From Pseudomonadales bacterium (GTDB taxonomy: Bacteria > Pseudomonadota > Gammaproteobacteria > Pseudomonadales > Azotimanducaceae), in NCBI GenBank assembly GCA_028281885.1, contig JANQJA010000003.1:62001-126000 (forward strand): a stretch of 64,000 nt of DNA, read 5' to 3'. Below, piece by piece: positions 54,219 through 64,000 of the stretch. How positions within the stretch are numbered: the stretch's first letter is position 1; every line of letters begins with the position of its first letter. The position numbers were made by a program, and so were the translations under genes. The notes below the pieces were generated by a model. It made no database searches and had not been told where the DNA came from. It saw only the letters and a list, made by a program, of their open reading frames with translations.

Positions 54219-56417
54219 ATGCTGAGTTTCAAGACCATGGTTGTTGGCGGCCTGCTGATCTTGCTGATTCCCGGTAAGGCCCTCGCGGAAGATACCCGGG
54301 CGTCACATGAAGACATCGAAGAAATCGTCGTTGTGGCGAGCAAGATCGGCAGACCGCTACACCGGGTAGCGAGTCAGGTCACCCAGCTGCACCGGGATGA
54401 GCTGCTCTATCAACAATTACAGAGTCTCAGCGAGGTTGCCCGCTATCAAGCCGCCCTCGACGCCGAGTTCGCCGGTGATCGATTCGGTAACAACGGTATT
54501 GCCATACGCAGCATCGGCGGCAATCGAGTCGCCATGGAACTCGATGGTGTTCCGCAGCCACAACACTTTGCGGTAGGTGACTTCGCCAACGCATCCAGGA
54601 TTTTTGTCGATCCCGCGACCATCGAACGCATTGAGATTCTAAGAGGGCCGGCATCCGCTCTATATGGTTCGGATGCCATTGGCGGCGTCGTTGCCGTGAC
54701 CTCCACCGACCCCGTCGATCTTGTCGGCCCCGGTCGCAGTTCCTATTTCGGCGGCGGCGGCTCGTACCGCGGCATGGACAAGAGCCGTATCGGGTACCTT
54801 ACGCTCGCTCGCGCCGGCGGACCCCATGGGCTCAGCTTCACGGGCAGTCGCTCGACCGGACGAGAGATCGACAACGATCTGCCTGAGGAGGTGCGTCCTG
54901 ATCGTGTCGATTACGCCGATACAGGTGCCTTTGCAAAGTGGACCTACAGCCCGAGTGGTGACTTCAAGCTGACAACTATCGCGGATCATCGAGAGCGGAC
55001 GTCAACGAGTGATCTTCGCGCCATACTGGGTTACGGCAGGCAGTATAGGAGGACTGTCGAGCTGTATGGTAACGATCGGCAGGACCGCCAGCGGCTCAGC
55101 GTTGCCGGGGTGCATACTTCACCGGGTGGATTCGATCTGGTCAGTTTCCAGGCGTATTACCAGCGAAGCGAAACGCGGCAACAAACGTCGGATTATCGAG
55201 CGACGGATTCGCTGGTTGACCGACTGATCACCCGAGAGTTTTCGTTTGCGCAATCGCAACGAGGCGTGGAGGCCAAGTTTCGAAAAGATGGCGAGACGGG
55301 TCGCTTTGAACACATACTGGTTGGTGGTATCGAGTGGGAACACCGCCGCCTGACAGAGGCACGGGATGGTCTCGATACCAATCTGACGACGGGGGCCACA
55401 TCCAAGATTCTGCCGCCCGGTGAGCGACTGCCACAGCGTGATTTGCCCGTTTCGCGTGTGGAGGCAATTGGCGTTTATCTTCAGGATGAAATCAATCTCG
55501 ATAACTGGACGGTGATTCCGGCGTTTCGCTGGGACCGTTTCGCGCTCGACGCATCAACCGATGCGCTACTGCCCGACGCGACGCGGCTGGGGGACCTGGA
55601 TGTTGAACAGGTGAGCGCGCGACTGGGCGTGACTTACAGAATCAGCGACCGGGTGACCTGGTTCGCACACTACGCCGAGGGTTTCCGCGCGCCGCCGCCC
55701 GAGGACGTTAACCTGTACCTGGATTACAAGGGTTTTGTTTCGGTCCGCGCGCTGCCGAATCCTGATCTCAGGCCCGAGAAATCGCACAACTACGAATCGG
55801 GCATCAGGTTCGATGCCCGGAATACGTCCTTCGACGTCAGCCTGTACCGTTCCAACTACGATAACTTTATCGAGTCGCGGGTTCCGATCGGTGTGGATCC
55901 GAACGATGGTGCTTTGTTATTTCAGTCTCGAAACATTCAAAACGCGCGCATCGAGGGAATCGAGGTCGAACTTGAACAGGCATTGCGAGTACTCTCCCCG
56001 GCGCTGGACAATGTTTCACTCAATCTCTCTTTTCACACAGCCCGTGGCGAGAGCCGGGACACTGGCCTGCCGATCAATCTGGTCAGCCCGCCCAAAGGCG
56101 TGGTGGGGCTCGACTGGCAGATCGACCCGGCACTTTCGTTGCAACTGCTTGCGACACACTACGACAAGCAGGCGCGCGTCGATACGTCGGACAGGGATTT
56201 CTTTGTGCCCGAGGCAGCATTCGTTTTCGACCTTGCGGCCCGGTGGGCGCCGTCGCGTTCGATCGAACTATATGCCGGCATCTACAACCTCGCGGACGAA
56301 CAATACTGGCGATATGGCGACGTGCGGGCCTTTACGCCCGGCGATCCGCGTATTCAATCCCTTGCTCGTCCCGGTCGCTACCTGGCGCTTTCCATACACC
56401 TCGGCCGACAGCACTGA
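54219..56417 (+). CDS. TonB-dependent haem/haemoglobin-type receptor
   Basis: 732 aa. Signal peptide (1-23, ending ALA|EDT), TonB box EEIVVVASK, plug domain with RSIGGNRVAMELDGVPQP and EILRGPASALYGSDAIGGVV, then the barrel. The haem-receptor motifs FRAPP and NPDLRPEKSHNYE are present in order. Haem import would help load the nitrite and NO reductases encoded downstream. It is 18 nt after the porin and 80 nt before nirS. Confidence 0.85.
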   Translation: MLSFKTMVVGGLLILLIPGKALAEDTRASHEDIEEIVVVASKIGRPLHRVASQVTQLHRDELLYQQLQSLSEVARYQAALDAEFAGDRFGNNGIAIRSIGGNRVAMELDGVPQPQHFAVGDFANASRIFVDPATIERIEILRGPASALYGSDAIGGVVAVTSTDPVDLVGPGRSSYFGGGGSYRGMDKSRIGYLTLARAGGPHGLSFTGSRSTGREIDNDLPEEVRPDRVDYADTGAFAKWTYSPSGDFKLTTIADHRERTSTSDLRAILGYGRQYRRTVELYGNDRQDRQRLSVAGVHTSPGGFDLVSFQAYYQRSETRQQTSDYRATDSLVDRLITREFSFAQSQRGVEAKFRKDGETGRFEHILVGGIEWEHRRLTEARDGLDTNLTTGATSKILPPGERLPQRDLPVSRVEAIGVYLQDEINLDNWTVIPAFRWDRFALDASTDALLPDATRLGDLDVEQVSARLGVTYRISDRVTWFAHYAEGFRAPPPEDVNLYLDYKGFVSVRALPNPDLRPEKSHNYESGIRFDARNTSFDVSLYRSNYDNFIESRVPIGVDPNDGALLFQSRNIQNARIEGIEVELEQALRVLSPALDNVSLNLSFHTARGESRDTGLPINLVSPPKGVVGLDWQIDPALSLQLLATHYDKQARVDTSDRDFFVPEAAFVFDLAARWAPSRSIELYAGIYNLADEQYWRYGDVRAFTPGDPRIQSLARPGRYLALSIHLGRQH

Positions 56418-56433
56418 ATCTAACCCGCATCCG

Positions 56434-56469
56434 TTGTACCTCTTTAAAGAAGTAGTTAGAATACTTCTT
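56434..56469 (+). promoter_or_regulatory. Promoter and NsrR-like operator of the nirS operon
   Basis: TTGTAC (56434-56439) and TAGAAT (56457-56462) are spaced by 17 nt. Over the -10 lies AAGAAGTA-N7-TACTTCTT (56447-56469), a perfectly symmetric 23-bp site with NsrR geometry; the arms extend to 12 bp (TTTAAAGAAGTA at 56443-56454 and TACTTCTTTAAA at 56462-56473). Occupancy would exclude RNA polymerase. Confidence 0.75.
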
Positions 56470-56488
56470 TAAAAGATCGGTCTATTAG

Positions 56489-58540
<2,052 letters not shown>

Positions 58541-58641
58541 CCAGCGATAGATTAGAGGGGCGTTTCATAGTGATCGAAAATTCGAATCAGGCAGATCGCT
58601 CAATGGCGCCCCAAATTACTCTTTGCTAAAGGAGTCCGCAC

Positions 58642-58788
58642 ATGGACGAAAACCGTGATACCCCACCCCTAATGCAACGAGTGCTGGACAATCCGTTCAT
58701 TCTTCTGTTTCTCGGTGTCGCCGTTCCGGCGGTGCTGTACCTGATATGGGGAATCATGGAGATTGTCAGCATACCGGCGGGAGGTTAG
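58642..58788 (+). CDS. 48-aa single-helix membrane peptide of the oxidase-like complex
   Basis: Read from sequence: ATG 58642 behind AAAGGAG, MDENRDTPPLMQRVLDNPF then one membrane helix (about 18-42, ILLFLGVAVPAVLYLIWGI), stop at 58788. The end of the gene carries the GGAGG ribosome binding site of subunit II, 3 nt downstream, so the two are coupled. Its position resembles the small helical subunits of ba3-type haem-copper enzymes. Confidence 0.75.
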   Translation: MDENRDTPPLMQRVLDNPFILLFLGVAVPAVLYLIWGIMEIVSIPAGG

Positions 58789-58791
58789 AAG

Positions 58792-59334
58792 ATGAGTAGT
58801 CTTGCGCCTCCAAAAGAAAGAATCTGGTGGAACGAGCCTATTGAGATATCGGAGCTGATCTGGATCTCAATTGTCTTTGTCTGGGGCCTGATCATGACGT
58901 TCATGATGCCCTTCTGGCACGTCACCGGTGATCAGAACCTGAGCAATGAAACCTACAAGACGACGCCCGAACGGTTCCTTGAAAAGACGCAGGCCATGGT
59001 TGACGAGTACACCGTCCGTACCGAGGGGCCTCGCAGCTATCCGGTAGTCAGGCCCCCCGCAGGCGGCGACGTTTACATGGTCTCGAGGCTTTGGGACTTC
59101 TGGCCGATTATCGAGCTGGAAAAAGGGCAGACCTACCGCTTTCACTTGAGCTCGTTGGACTGGCAGCATGGTTTCTCGTTGCAGCCGGCCAACATCAACA
59201 TTCAGGTCGTCCCCAAGTATGAGCATGTCGTCAGTTTCACGCCGGACAGTGCCGGTGAGTACAGCGTTATCTGTAACGAGTACTGCGGCATTGGGCACCA
59301 TCTGATGATTGGCAAAATCCTGGTTGTGGAGTAA
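58792..59334 (+). CDS. CuA-containing subunit II of a haem-copper NO reductase-like enzyme
   Basis: 180 aa. One membrane helix (about 22-42), then a cupredoxin domain. The CuA ligands are complete: His126 (DWQHGF), Cys161, Cys165, His169 and Met172 in CNEYCGIGHHLM. It would receive electrons from a periplasmic cytochrome c or cupredoxin. In Nitrosomonas the order CuA subunit, subunit I, senC (norSY-senC) encodes the sNOR type of NO reductase; the same order occurs here. Confidence 0.88.
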   Translation: MSSLAPPKERIWWNEPIEISELIWISIVFVWGLIMTFMMPFWHVTGDQNLSNETYKTTPERFLEKTQAMVDEYTVRTEGPRSYPVVRPPAGGDVYMVSRLWDFWPIIELEKGQTYRFHLSSLDWQHGFSLQPANINIQVVPKYEHVVSFTPDSAGEYSVICNEYCGIGHHLMIGKILVVE

Positions 59335-59339
59335 GAACA

Positions 59340-61031
59340 ATGAACGAACAATTCAGAACCTGCCCCGACACCGGTCTCAAATTCTTCGCCTCCGCAGAGG
59401 CGTTAATCAAAGCCAACGCCGTGGTGGCTGTCGTCTTTTTGCTGGTTGGTGGTATTTGGGGATTGTTTGTCGGGCTTACGCGTTGGCCGGCAGTACATCT
59501 GCTCCCGCCGGACTGGTTTTACCTGGCGCTTACGGCACACGGCCTCAATGTCCTGATCTTCTGGATCATCTTTTTTGAAATCGCCATCCTGTATTTCTGC
59601 TCGTCTGTGCTGCTTGGTTCTCGCCTTGCGGCGCCAAAGTTCGCCTGGGCCGGATTCGGATTGATGCTGGTGGGCGCAGTCCTTAACAACTACATCGTGT
59701 TGACGGGGGAGGCGAGCGTCATGATGACTTCGTATGCCCCAATGGAGGCGCATCCGCTTTTTTACCTGAGTCTCATCCTGTTTGCGGTGGGAGCATTGAT
59801 CGGCTGTTTTGTATTTTTTGGAACGCTGGTGGTGGCTCGTGCTGAAAGGACTTACGAGGGTTCCGTATCGCTTGTGACCTTTGGCGCGATTACCGCGGCG
59901 ATCATCGCCGTATTCACCATTGTCAGCGGCGCGATCATTCTGATTCCGACATTGCTTTGGAGTCTGGGCTTTATCGGCGAGATCGATGCGCTGGCGTACC
60001 GTCTGATCTGGTGGGGTTTTGGTCACTCGTCCCAGCAGATCAATGTCTCGGCGCATATTGCGGTGTGGTATGCGATTGCGGCGATCGTATTTGGTGCCAA
60101 GCCCATGAGCGAGAAGGTCAGTCGCATGGCGTTTCTCATGTACATCCTGTTTTTGCAGATCGCGAGTGCGCATCACCTGCTTGCTGACCCGGGCGTCAGC
60201 TCGGAATTCAAGATGTTCAACACGAGCTATGCGATGTATCTCGCAGTCATGGCGAGCATGGTACACGGGCTGACGGTGCCGGGTTCGATCGAGGCCGCAC
60301 AACGGGCGAAAGGATTGAATAACGGCCTGTTTGAGTGGCTGCGGCGGGCCCCCTGGGGCAACCCGGTGTTTTCAGGGATGTTTATCTCGCTGGTAGGGTT
60401 TGGTTTCCTCGGCGGTATCTCAGGGGTTGTGATGGGTGTGGAGCAGATCAATATCCTGATGCACAACACGCTCTATGTGCCAGGACACTTCCATGCAACC
60501 GTCGTCATTGGTACAACGCTCGCGTTCATGTCATTAACCTATTGGCTGGTTCCGATCCTGTTCCGGCGCGAGATCATTCTGAAGCCGCTTGCTGCATGGC
60601 AGCCTTACCTCTTTGGTTTTGGCATGGCGGGTGTCGCGCTGTTCCTGATGGGTGCCGGGACACTGGGTGTACCCAGGCGTCATTGGGACATTACGTTTTC
60701 TATGACTGGTGGTGTTACACATGAGTTTCCCGCCGCTGCCAATACGTTGTTGGCGTTGAATGGTCTGTCGGTGTTGCTGGCGGTGGTTGGCGGTGCGCTG
60801 TTCTGCCTGATCATTGTTGGTTCGCTTTTGTGGGGCAAGAGACTGGGTGAACAGCAATCGCCGGAGCCCAGGATCGCCGAAGTGCCACCAGACGAAGCGT
60901 ACCGGGGGATCGGCGTAGGGGTGATCACGGTGCCGGGTACGTTGACTCTGACCATGGTTTTCTTTATTTCCTTTGCGGTGTACTACTTTATTAACTGGAA
61001 GTACCTGGCCGAGACATGGGGAATCAGTTGA
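59340..61031 (+). CDS. Haem-copper subunit I lacking the oxidase tyrosine, probable sNOR-type NO reductase
   Basis: 563 aa, about 13-14 membrane helices. Haem and CuB ligands: His67 (TAHG), His229 (GFGHSSQQ), His278-His279 (SAHHLLADPG), His383 and His385 (PGHFHATVV). In oxygen reductases the residue four after the first CuB histidine is the cross-linked Tyr (GHPEVY); here it is Gln233. The cNOR glutamate pattern is also absent. With nirS upstream, senC downstream and NsrR-like control, I infer NO reductase activity of the sNOR/eNOR-like families. Oxygen reduction is less likely but not excluded. Confidence 0.85.
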   Translation: MNEQFRTCPDTGLKFFASAEALIKANAVVAVVFLLVGGIWGLFVGLTRWPAVHLLPPDWFYLALTAHGLNVLIFWIIFFEIAILYFCSSVLLGSRLAAPKFAWAGFGLMLVGAVLNNYIVLTGEASVMMTSYAPMEAHPLFYLSLILFAVGALIGCFVFFGTLVVARAERTYEGSVSLVTFGAITAAIIAVFTIVSGAIILIPTLLWSLGFIGEIDALAYRLIWWGFGHSSQQINVSAHIAVWYAIAAIVFGAKPMSEKVSRMAFLMYILFLQIASAHHLLADPGVSSEFKMFNTSYAMYLAVMASMVHGLTVPGSIEAAQRAKGLNNGLFEWLRRAPWGNPVFSGMFISLVGFGFLGGISGVVMGVEQINILMHNTLYVPGHFHATVVIGTTLAFMSLTYWLVPILFRREIILKPLAAWQPYLFGFGMAGVALFLMGAGTLGVPRRHWDITFSMTGGVTHEFPAAANTLLALNGLSVLLAVVGGALFCLIIVGSLLWGKRLGEQQSPEPRIAEVPPDEAYRGIGVGVITVPGTLTLTMVFFISFAVYYFINWKYLAETWGIS

Positions 61032-61087
61032 TGGGGCTGCCAGAGGATTCCTGACCTCTGGCGGCAACTCGGGAAACACACGCTGAT

Positions 61088-61945
61088 ATGCGTGATGCGG
61101 TGAAATCCGGTATTGGAGTCTGCCTTGGGCTGGCTCTGACGTTACTTCCTGCGCTGGTGTTGGCAGAGCACTCTGCTGGCATGGGTTCAATGAAGATGGG
61201 CGCCTCTGCTCCGTCGTTCGACCGGAATGAGGCGCGTGCCGTTTCCGGTGAAGTACTGGGACAGTCGGTTGCCGGGGTTACTTTGACAGACAGGACCGGG
61301 CAGCGCGTCTCGCTGTCGATGTTTGAAGGGCGTCCGCTTGTCATCAGCCTGATCTTCACAAGTTGCTATCACATTTGCCCAACGACAACGCAGCATCTCG
61401 ACAAGGTTGTGAAAAAGGCAAGAGAAGCACTGGGTGACGATGCTTTCAGCGTCGTCACGGTTGGATTTGATACCCTCCGCGACACACCGCCAATGATGGA
61501 TGAGTTTGCGCGGCGCCAGGGAATCGACGATCCAGACTGGCTGTTCCTGTCGGGCGACAGGAAGAGTATCGATGAGCTGACGGCTTCGCTTGGTTTTTTG
61601 TTCGAACCGGCAGGCGGTGGCTTCAATCATCTGATTCAGACCAGTGTGATTGATCAGGAAGGCCGGGTTTACCAGCAGGTTTTTGGCATGACCTACGACG
61701 CGCCCTACCTGATCGAACCCCTGAAGCGCCTTGTATTCAAGACCAGTGCTGCAGCCGGGCTCATCAGCAACCTGTCGAACCAGGTAAGGTTGTTCTGCAC
61801 GGTCTATGATCCGACGACGGACCGATATAAATTCGACTATTCTCTTTATATCGGAACGTTTATCGGATTCATGTGTGTATTGGTGCTTGGCGTCACACTG
61901 GTGCGTGAATGGCGCAGAACGCTCCGCTCCAGAGGTGGCGTTTGA
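61088..61945 (+). CDS. senC: SCO1/SenC-family copper chaperone
   Basis: 285 aa. Signal or anchor at 1-26, a Met/His-rich stretch (SAGMGSMKMG) that can bind copper, then a thioredoxin-like fold with the SCO CxxxC site in TSCYHICPT and the distant histidine in GGFNHLIQTS. A C-terminal membrane helix (about 255-275), not usual in SCO proteins, may tether it to the complex. Probably assembles CuA of the upstream subunit II. Confidence 0.9.
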   Translation: MRDAVKSGIGVCLGLALTLLPALVLAEHSAGMGSMKMGASAPSFDRNEARAVSGEVLGQSVAGVTLTDRTGQRVSLSMFEGRPLVISLIFTSCYHICPTTTQHLDKVVKKAREALGDDAFSVVTVGFDTLRDTPPMMDEFARRQGIDDPDWLFLSGDRKSIDELTASLGFLFEPAGGGFNHLIQTSVIDQEGRVYQQVFGMTYDAPYLIEPLKRLVFKTSAAAGLISNLSNQVRLFCTVYDPTTDRYKFDYSLYIGTFIGFMCVLVLGVTLVREWRRTLRSRGGV

Positions 61946-63414
61946 GCCACGTTCGTCGATGGCTGCCTGATTCCTGGAACCCGCTATACAGTCTGGGTGC
62001 GGCTTCGTTCTACCTGTTCTGGATTGTTGCCGCTTCCGGCCTGTACCTGTTTGTGTTCTTCGAAACGAGCATTGATGGCGCCTATCTGTCCGTCGAGCAC
62101 ATCACCCATGAGCAGTATTACATTGGCCTTGTCATGCGCGGCCTGCATCGATACGCGTCCGTAATGATGGCTGTTACTGTCACGGTACATCTGATACGTG
62201 AGCTGGTGCTTGGGCGTTTCACAGGTCCCAGGTGGTTCTCGTGGGTCAGTGGTGTGCCGCTCCTCTGGCTGTTGTTTGCCTCGGCCATCGGTGGCTACTG
62301 GCTGGTGTGGGACGAGCGGGCCCAGTATGTGGCGCTTGTGACAGCTCGTCTGTTTGATGCCTTGCCCATCGTGGTGGAGCCGATGGCATTCGGGTTTATT
62401 GACAATGCCACTGTGAGCGATCGCTTTTTCACACTGCTCATTTTCTTGCACGTGGGCATTCCCCTGTCGTTGCTGCTCGGCATGTTTATTCACATCAAGC
62501 GAATCAACAATGCGTCTATCTTCCCGCCACGCCAGTATGCGGCATGGCTCCTTGCCTGCCTGATCGTTGTTTCGCTTGCGGTGCCTGCCACGAGCCTGGG
62601 TCCGGCTGACCTTGACGCGCCACTGCGGCAGGTCGAGATTGACTGGTTCTACATGAATTTCTATCCGCTCATCGATCAACTTGGCCCGACGCCGGTGTGG
62701 CTCGCGCTGCTCGGGGTGACGGGCGTGCTCATGGCGCTGCCCCTGATGGTAAGACCGAAGAAGATGCCGATCGCCGCGGTTGATCCGGATTTTTGCAACG
62801 GCTGTGGCTGGTGCTTTGCTGATTGCCCCTACGAGGCGATTTATATGAAGCCCCATGACTACAAGCCCAACCACGAACAGGCTGTTGTGATCGCCGATAG
62901 CTGCGTTGGTTGCGGGATATGTGCCGGTGCCTGTCCTTCTGCGACACCGTTCAAGAGTTTTAACCAGGCGAATAGTGGTATCGACCTCATCGGAACGAAG
63001 AATGTCGATTTGCTGAGTATGGTGCGTGAAGACCTGGGCGCACGAGAAAAAAAGGGGCGAATTCTGGTTGTCGGATGCCATCATGGCGTTGACCTGACCA
63101 GGCTGGAGGAGGCGGATACCACGACCATGACGTTGGAGTGCATTGGTCAGCTGCCGCCCTCCTATATGGACTTCCTCTGCCGTCGAGAAAGCCTGGATGC
63201 GGTACTGCTGACCGGATGTAGCGAGGGGAACTGTTTCTATCGACTCGGCATCGACTTACAGGAACAGCGTTTGCTGAGGTTGCGGGAACCGCACGTGAAG
63301 TTCAGCGATGTGAAGGAGAAAATAGAAAGGCTGTGGGTAGGGAAAGGTGGGGAAGAGGCCCTCAGGGAGGCCATTGAGCAAATCAGGGAGGAGCTTCGCA
63401 GTGAGATGGCGTGA
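61942..63414 (+). CDS. Cytochrome b - double [4Fe-4S] ferredoxin - MvhD fusion protein
   Basis: 490 aa from TTG 61942 (AGAGG 6 nt before; overlaps senC by 4 nt); ATG 61909 would add 11 residues. Residues 1-270: cytochrome b/b6 N-terminal domain with bis-histidine pairs His69/His83 and His170/His184, each 14 apart, for two b haems. Residues 280-340: two ferredoxin motifs, CNGCGWCFADCP and CVGCGICAGACP. Residues 372-490: a domain like MvhD/FlpD, the hydrogenase-heterodisulfide reductase linker (VVGCHHGVD, LECIG, TGCSEGNCFYR; Cys379, 400, 413, 426, 431). No hydrogenase is nearby. Likely moves electrons between the quinone pool and a soluble partner. Confidence 0.88.
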   Translation: MSHVRRWLPDSWNPLYSLGAASFYLFWIVAASGLYLFVFFETSIDGAYLSVEHITHEQYYIGLVMRGLHRYASVMMAVTVTVHLIRELVLGRFTGPRWFSWVSGVPLLWLLFASAIGGYWLVWDERAQYVALVTARLFDALPIVVEPMAFGFIDNATVSDRFFTLLIFLHVGIPLSLLLGMFIHIKRINNASIFPPRQYAAWLLACLIVVSLAVPATSLGPADLDAPLRQVEIDWFYMNFYPLIDQLGPTPVWLALLGVTGVLMALPLMVRPKKMPIAAVDPDFCNGCGWCFADCPYEAIYMKPHDYKPNHEQAVVIADSCVGCGICAGACPSATPFKSFNQANSGIDLIGTKNVDLLSMVREDLGAREKKGRILVVGCHHGVDLTRLEEADTTTMTLECIGQLPPSYMDFLCRRESLDAVLLTGCSEGNCFYRLGIDLQEQRLLRLREPHVKFSDVKEKIERLWVGKGGEEALREAIEQIREELRSEMA

Positions 63415-63916
63415 ACTGACGATTCGCCATTGGGTCGTCATTTTGCTCGGCTCTGGCTTGATCATGGGAGCTGCAGGCATGTTCTCTCACTCGCCATCGG
63501 TCACGGTGGTTCCGGAACACAGCACCCAGCTCAAGCTGGTGGTGAGATACAGCGGTCAGCGGTTGGGCGAATGCGAACCGCTGGATGCCGATGCCCTCAG
63601 CAGGCTACCCGCCAATATGCGGCAACCGATCGTCTGCCCGCGGGAAAAGTCTCCCTTGTATGCGGAACTGGTGGTAGACGGGGAAACGCGTGTCGAAGCG
63701 ACGATCGCGCCGTCTGGTATCCATCATGACGGTGTCATAGCCTTGTACCGGGAGCTTTCGGTACCTGTGGGCACGGTGCAGGTTACGATGAACATCCGCG
63801 ACAGGGCAGATGTTCAGGAGTTCAGTCACGTCCTTCACCGGAAGTTAGAGCTGGATGCGGACCGGGTGGTGACGATCCATTTTTCCGATGACGGGTTTCG
63901 TGTAACGGGAGCCTAG
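63401..63916 (+). CDS. Membrane-anchored periplasmic protein of unknown function
   Basis: 171 aa from GTG 63401, preceded by GGGAGGAG and overlapping the previous gene by 14 nt. One N-terminal membrane helix (about 9-27, HWVVILLGSGLIMGAAG), then a soluble beta-rich domain with one cysteine pair (C56 and C77 region: GECEP, IVCPRE). No family recognised. Coupled to the cytochrome b fusion, so likely an accessory or assembly factor. Confidence 0.75.
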   Translation: MRWRELTIRHWVVILLGSGLIMGAAGMFSHSPSVTVVPEHSTQLKLVVRYSGQRLGECEPLDADALSRLPANMRQPIVCPREKSPLYAELVVDGETRVEATIAPSGIHHDGVIALYRELSVPVGTVQVTMNIRDRADVQEFSHVLHRKLELDADRVVTIHFSDDGFRVTGA

Positions 63917-63917
63917 A

Positions 63918-64000
63918 GTGAGCGCAGCATTGGCGGACTACACGCTGGTTATCGACGAGGACACTCGCAGAGAGTGCGCGGTGCGCTGGATGTGGCTGTC
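63918..64000 (+). CDS. Start of a further gene of the operon (cut by window edge)
   Basis: GTG 63918, 1 nt after the preceding stop, opens a frame to the window end (MSAALADYTLVIDEDTRREC, then AVRWMWL). Only 27 residues are visible; there is no recognisable domain. Tight spacing argues that it belongs to the nirS operon. Confidence 0.55.
   Translation, partial: MSAALADYTLVIDEDTRRECAVRWMWL

Noticed and set aside
58557-58607. GGGGCG/CGCCCC inverted repeat after nirS as terminator
   Set aside because: The loop of about 40 nt is too long and no U-tract follows; read-through into the NO reductase genes is expected.
61984-63084. 366-aa frame antisense to the cytochrome b fusion
   Set aside because: Shadow frame rich in His/Gln/Arg; the sense strand has intact haem and cluster motifs.

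Overview
The window looks like the chromosome of a marine-type gammaproteobacterium. Its housekeeping gene order is the Pseudomonas-like one: uvrA / MFS / ssb, then proA-nadD-rsfS-rlmH-mrdA-rodA-mltB-rlpA-dacA-ybeD-lipB-lipA, then moeB-prmC-prfA-hemA divergent from a TPR lipoprotein-lolB-ispE-tRNA-Gln-rplY-pth-ychF. Coding is dense, many neighbours overlap by 1-4 nt, and GTG and TTG starts are common. I saw no rRNA, CRISPR array, insertion sequence or prophage. The species cannot be fixed from the sequence alone.

Layout. 1-7107: DNA repair and maintenance (uvrA, cut by the left edge; ssb; a 3-methyladenine glycosylase), a YajR-like MFS transporter, uppP and a LON-domain protein. 7148-17951: a forward cluster for proline and NAD synthesis, ribosome modification, cell-wall elongation and lipoate. 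17948-27778: translation termination, haem/tetrapyrrole entry (hemA), lipoprotein trafficking, isoprenoids, tRNA-Gln, rplY, pth and ychF. The prs gene usually found between tRNA-Gln and rplY is absent. 27800-34421: a CMD-family protein, rhlE, and a TetR-controlled HlyD/ABC-2 efflux operon with a clear promoter/operator. 34513-47881: accessory genes, namely an Oar-like TonB receptor, a GPH-family symporter, a single-chain acyl-CoA carboxylase, a cupin, a LysR regulator divergent from a molybdopterin oxidoreductase, and a secreted beta-helix protein.

48007-64000 is a nitrogen-oxide region. On the minus strand lie moeA, a 53-aa gene, nnrS, an acyl-CoA dehydrogenase and a globin. On the plus strand lie nsrR, an outer-membrane porin and a haem-type TonB receptor. 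A promoter then overlaps a 23-bp NsrR-like palindrome and drives a cytochrome cd1 nitrite reductase with an extra N-terminal cytochrome c (nirS), a 48-aa membrane peptide, a CuA subunit II, a haem-copper subunit I lacking the oxidase active-site tyrosine, a SenC/SCO copper chaperone, and a fusion of cytochrome b, two [4Fe-4S] clusters and an MvhD domain. An anchored periplasmic protein and a cut-off gene end the window. My reading is a nitrite-to-NO-to-N2O module whose NO reductase is of the unconventional CuA-containing (sNOR-like) type, with an unusual electron-transfer protein, under NsrR control. Haem uptake and molybdenum cofactor genes sit beside it.

Two genes (rlmH and the porin) have no ATG, GTG or TTG at the position their protein features demand. 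Each has an in-frame ATA overlapping the upstream TAG stop as ATAG.
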